DNA of 64,000 nucleotides. It comes from an uncultured Lachnospiraceae bacterium. Lineage in GTDB: Bacteria; Bacillota; Clostridia; Lachnospirales; Lachnospiraceae. The stretch's first letter is position 1; every line of letters begins with the position of its first letter. The notes beneath the pieces are model-generated. The model worked only from the letters and a program-made list of their open reading frames with translations, did no database searches and had not been told where the DNA came from. Where the stretch lies: positions 1 through 64,000 of the forward strand of contig CALWSC010000002.1 of NCBI GenBank assembly GCA_944384105.1. The letters are read 5' to 3'. Shown one piece after another: positions 63,953-64,000 of the stretch. Position numbers and translations under genes: made by a program.

Positions 63953-64000
63953 AAAGGAGCGACGAGCATATTTAATTCATCTTTATTAATAATCTCTGTT
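63953..64000 (+). other. Possible start of a further gene at the window edge
   Basis: GAAAGGAG (63951-63958) is followed eight bases later by ATA TTT AAT TCA TCT TTA TTA ATA ATC TCT, a hydrophobic protein-like beginning without a normal start codon. TATAAT lies at 63902-63907. Too short to call a gene. Confidence 0.25.

Noticed and set aside
1..64000. tRNA, rRNA, CRISPR arrays, prophage, replication origin
   Set aside because: None was recognised on either strand by reading; a tRNAscan or CRISPR search could not be run.

Overview
The window looks like a chromosomal segment of a spore-forming, anaerobic, gut-type Firmicute, most likely a member of the Lachnospiraceae. The reasons are spoIIP and gpr in the arrangement rpsT / gpr-spoIIP-lepA-hemW, strong AGGAGG ribosome binding sites, TTG starts (rpsT, lepA, tspO), a GH112 galacto-N-biose/lacto-N-biose phosphorylase, and YesM/YesN-type sugar sensing. 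GC content looks moderate. I saw no rRNA, tRNA, CRISPR array or prophage. The only mobile DNA is a decayed IS3-family remnant.

Layout. 1-9.4 kb is a sugar module: a minus-strand ABC importer (ATPase, permease, lipoprotein binding protein), a minus-strand response regulator / histidine kinase / membrane-anchored binding protein operon, a divergent fucose-mutarotase gene, and an HPr-like protein with no phosphorylatable histidine. 9.7-14.6 kb holds an unknown lipoprotein, a long-form aminopeptidase P and a lone ABC exporter. 14.9-23.5 kb is an oligopeptide-importer operon led by an L-cysteine desulfidase-like gene, with a divergent LysR regulator and a terminator-like hairpin in the 5' leader. 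23.5-26.8 kb is the GH112 phosphorylase with a divergent AraC regulator. 26.8-32.2 kb carries an Mrp ATPase with a His-rich CsoR-family protein, xpt, a hypoxanthine/uracil-type DNA glycosylase, a PurF paralogue without its glutaminase nucleophile, and a small XRE regulator.

32.2-39.7 kb deals with the cell envelope and c-di-AMP: a choline-binding-repeat L,D-transpeptidase next to a LicC-like phosphocholine cytidylyltransferase, then a minus-strand operon of two unknown membrane proteins, cdaA, cdaR, ptsH and a YbjQ protein. 39.8-57.5 kb is housekeeping: mreB-recD2-comF, uvrA, hemW-lepA, spoIIP, gpr, rpsT, mutS2 and an OmpR/HK pair. 57.5-64 kb holds ridA, the IS3 remnant, a LysR regulator, a Rad3/DinG helicase with a fused nuclease domain, an unknown small protein behind a highly structured candidate leader RNA, and tspO.

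The observation I would follow first is that leader (62401-62614). It contains a duplicated 17-18 nt segment, several perfect long-range complementarities including a pseudoknot geometry, and two copies of one strand competing for the same partner. I do not recognise it as a known riboswitch class. Next in interest are the PurF paralogue with Gly in place of Cys2, the attenuator-like leader of the desulfidase/opp operon, and the coupling of c-di-AMP synthesis genes to ptsH.
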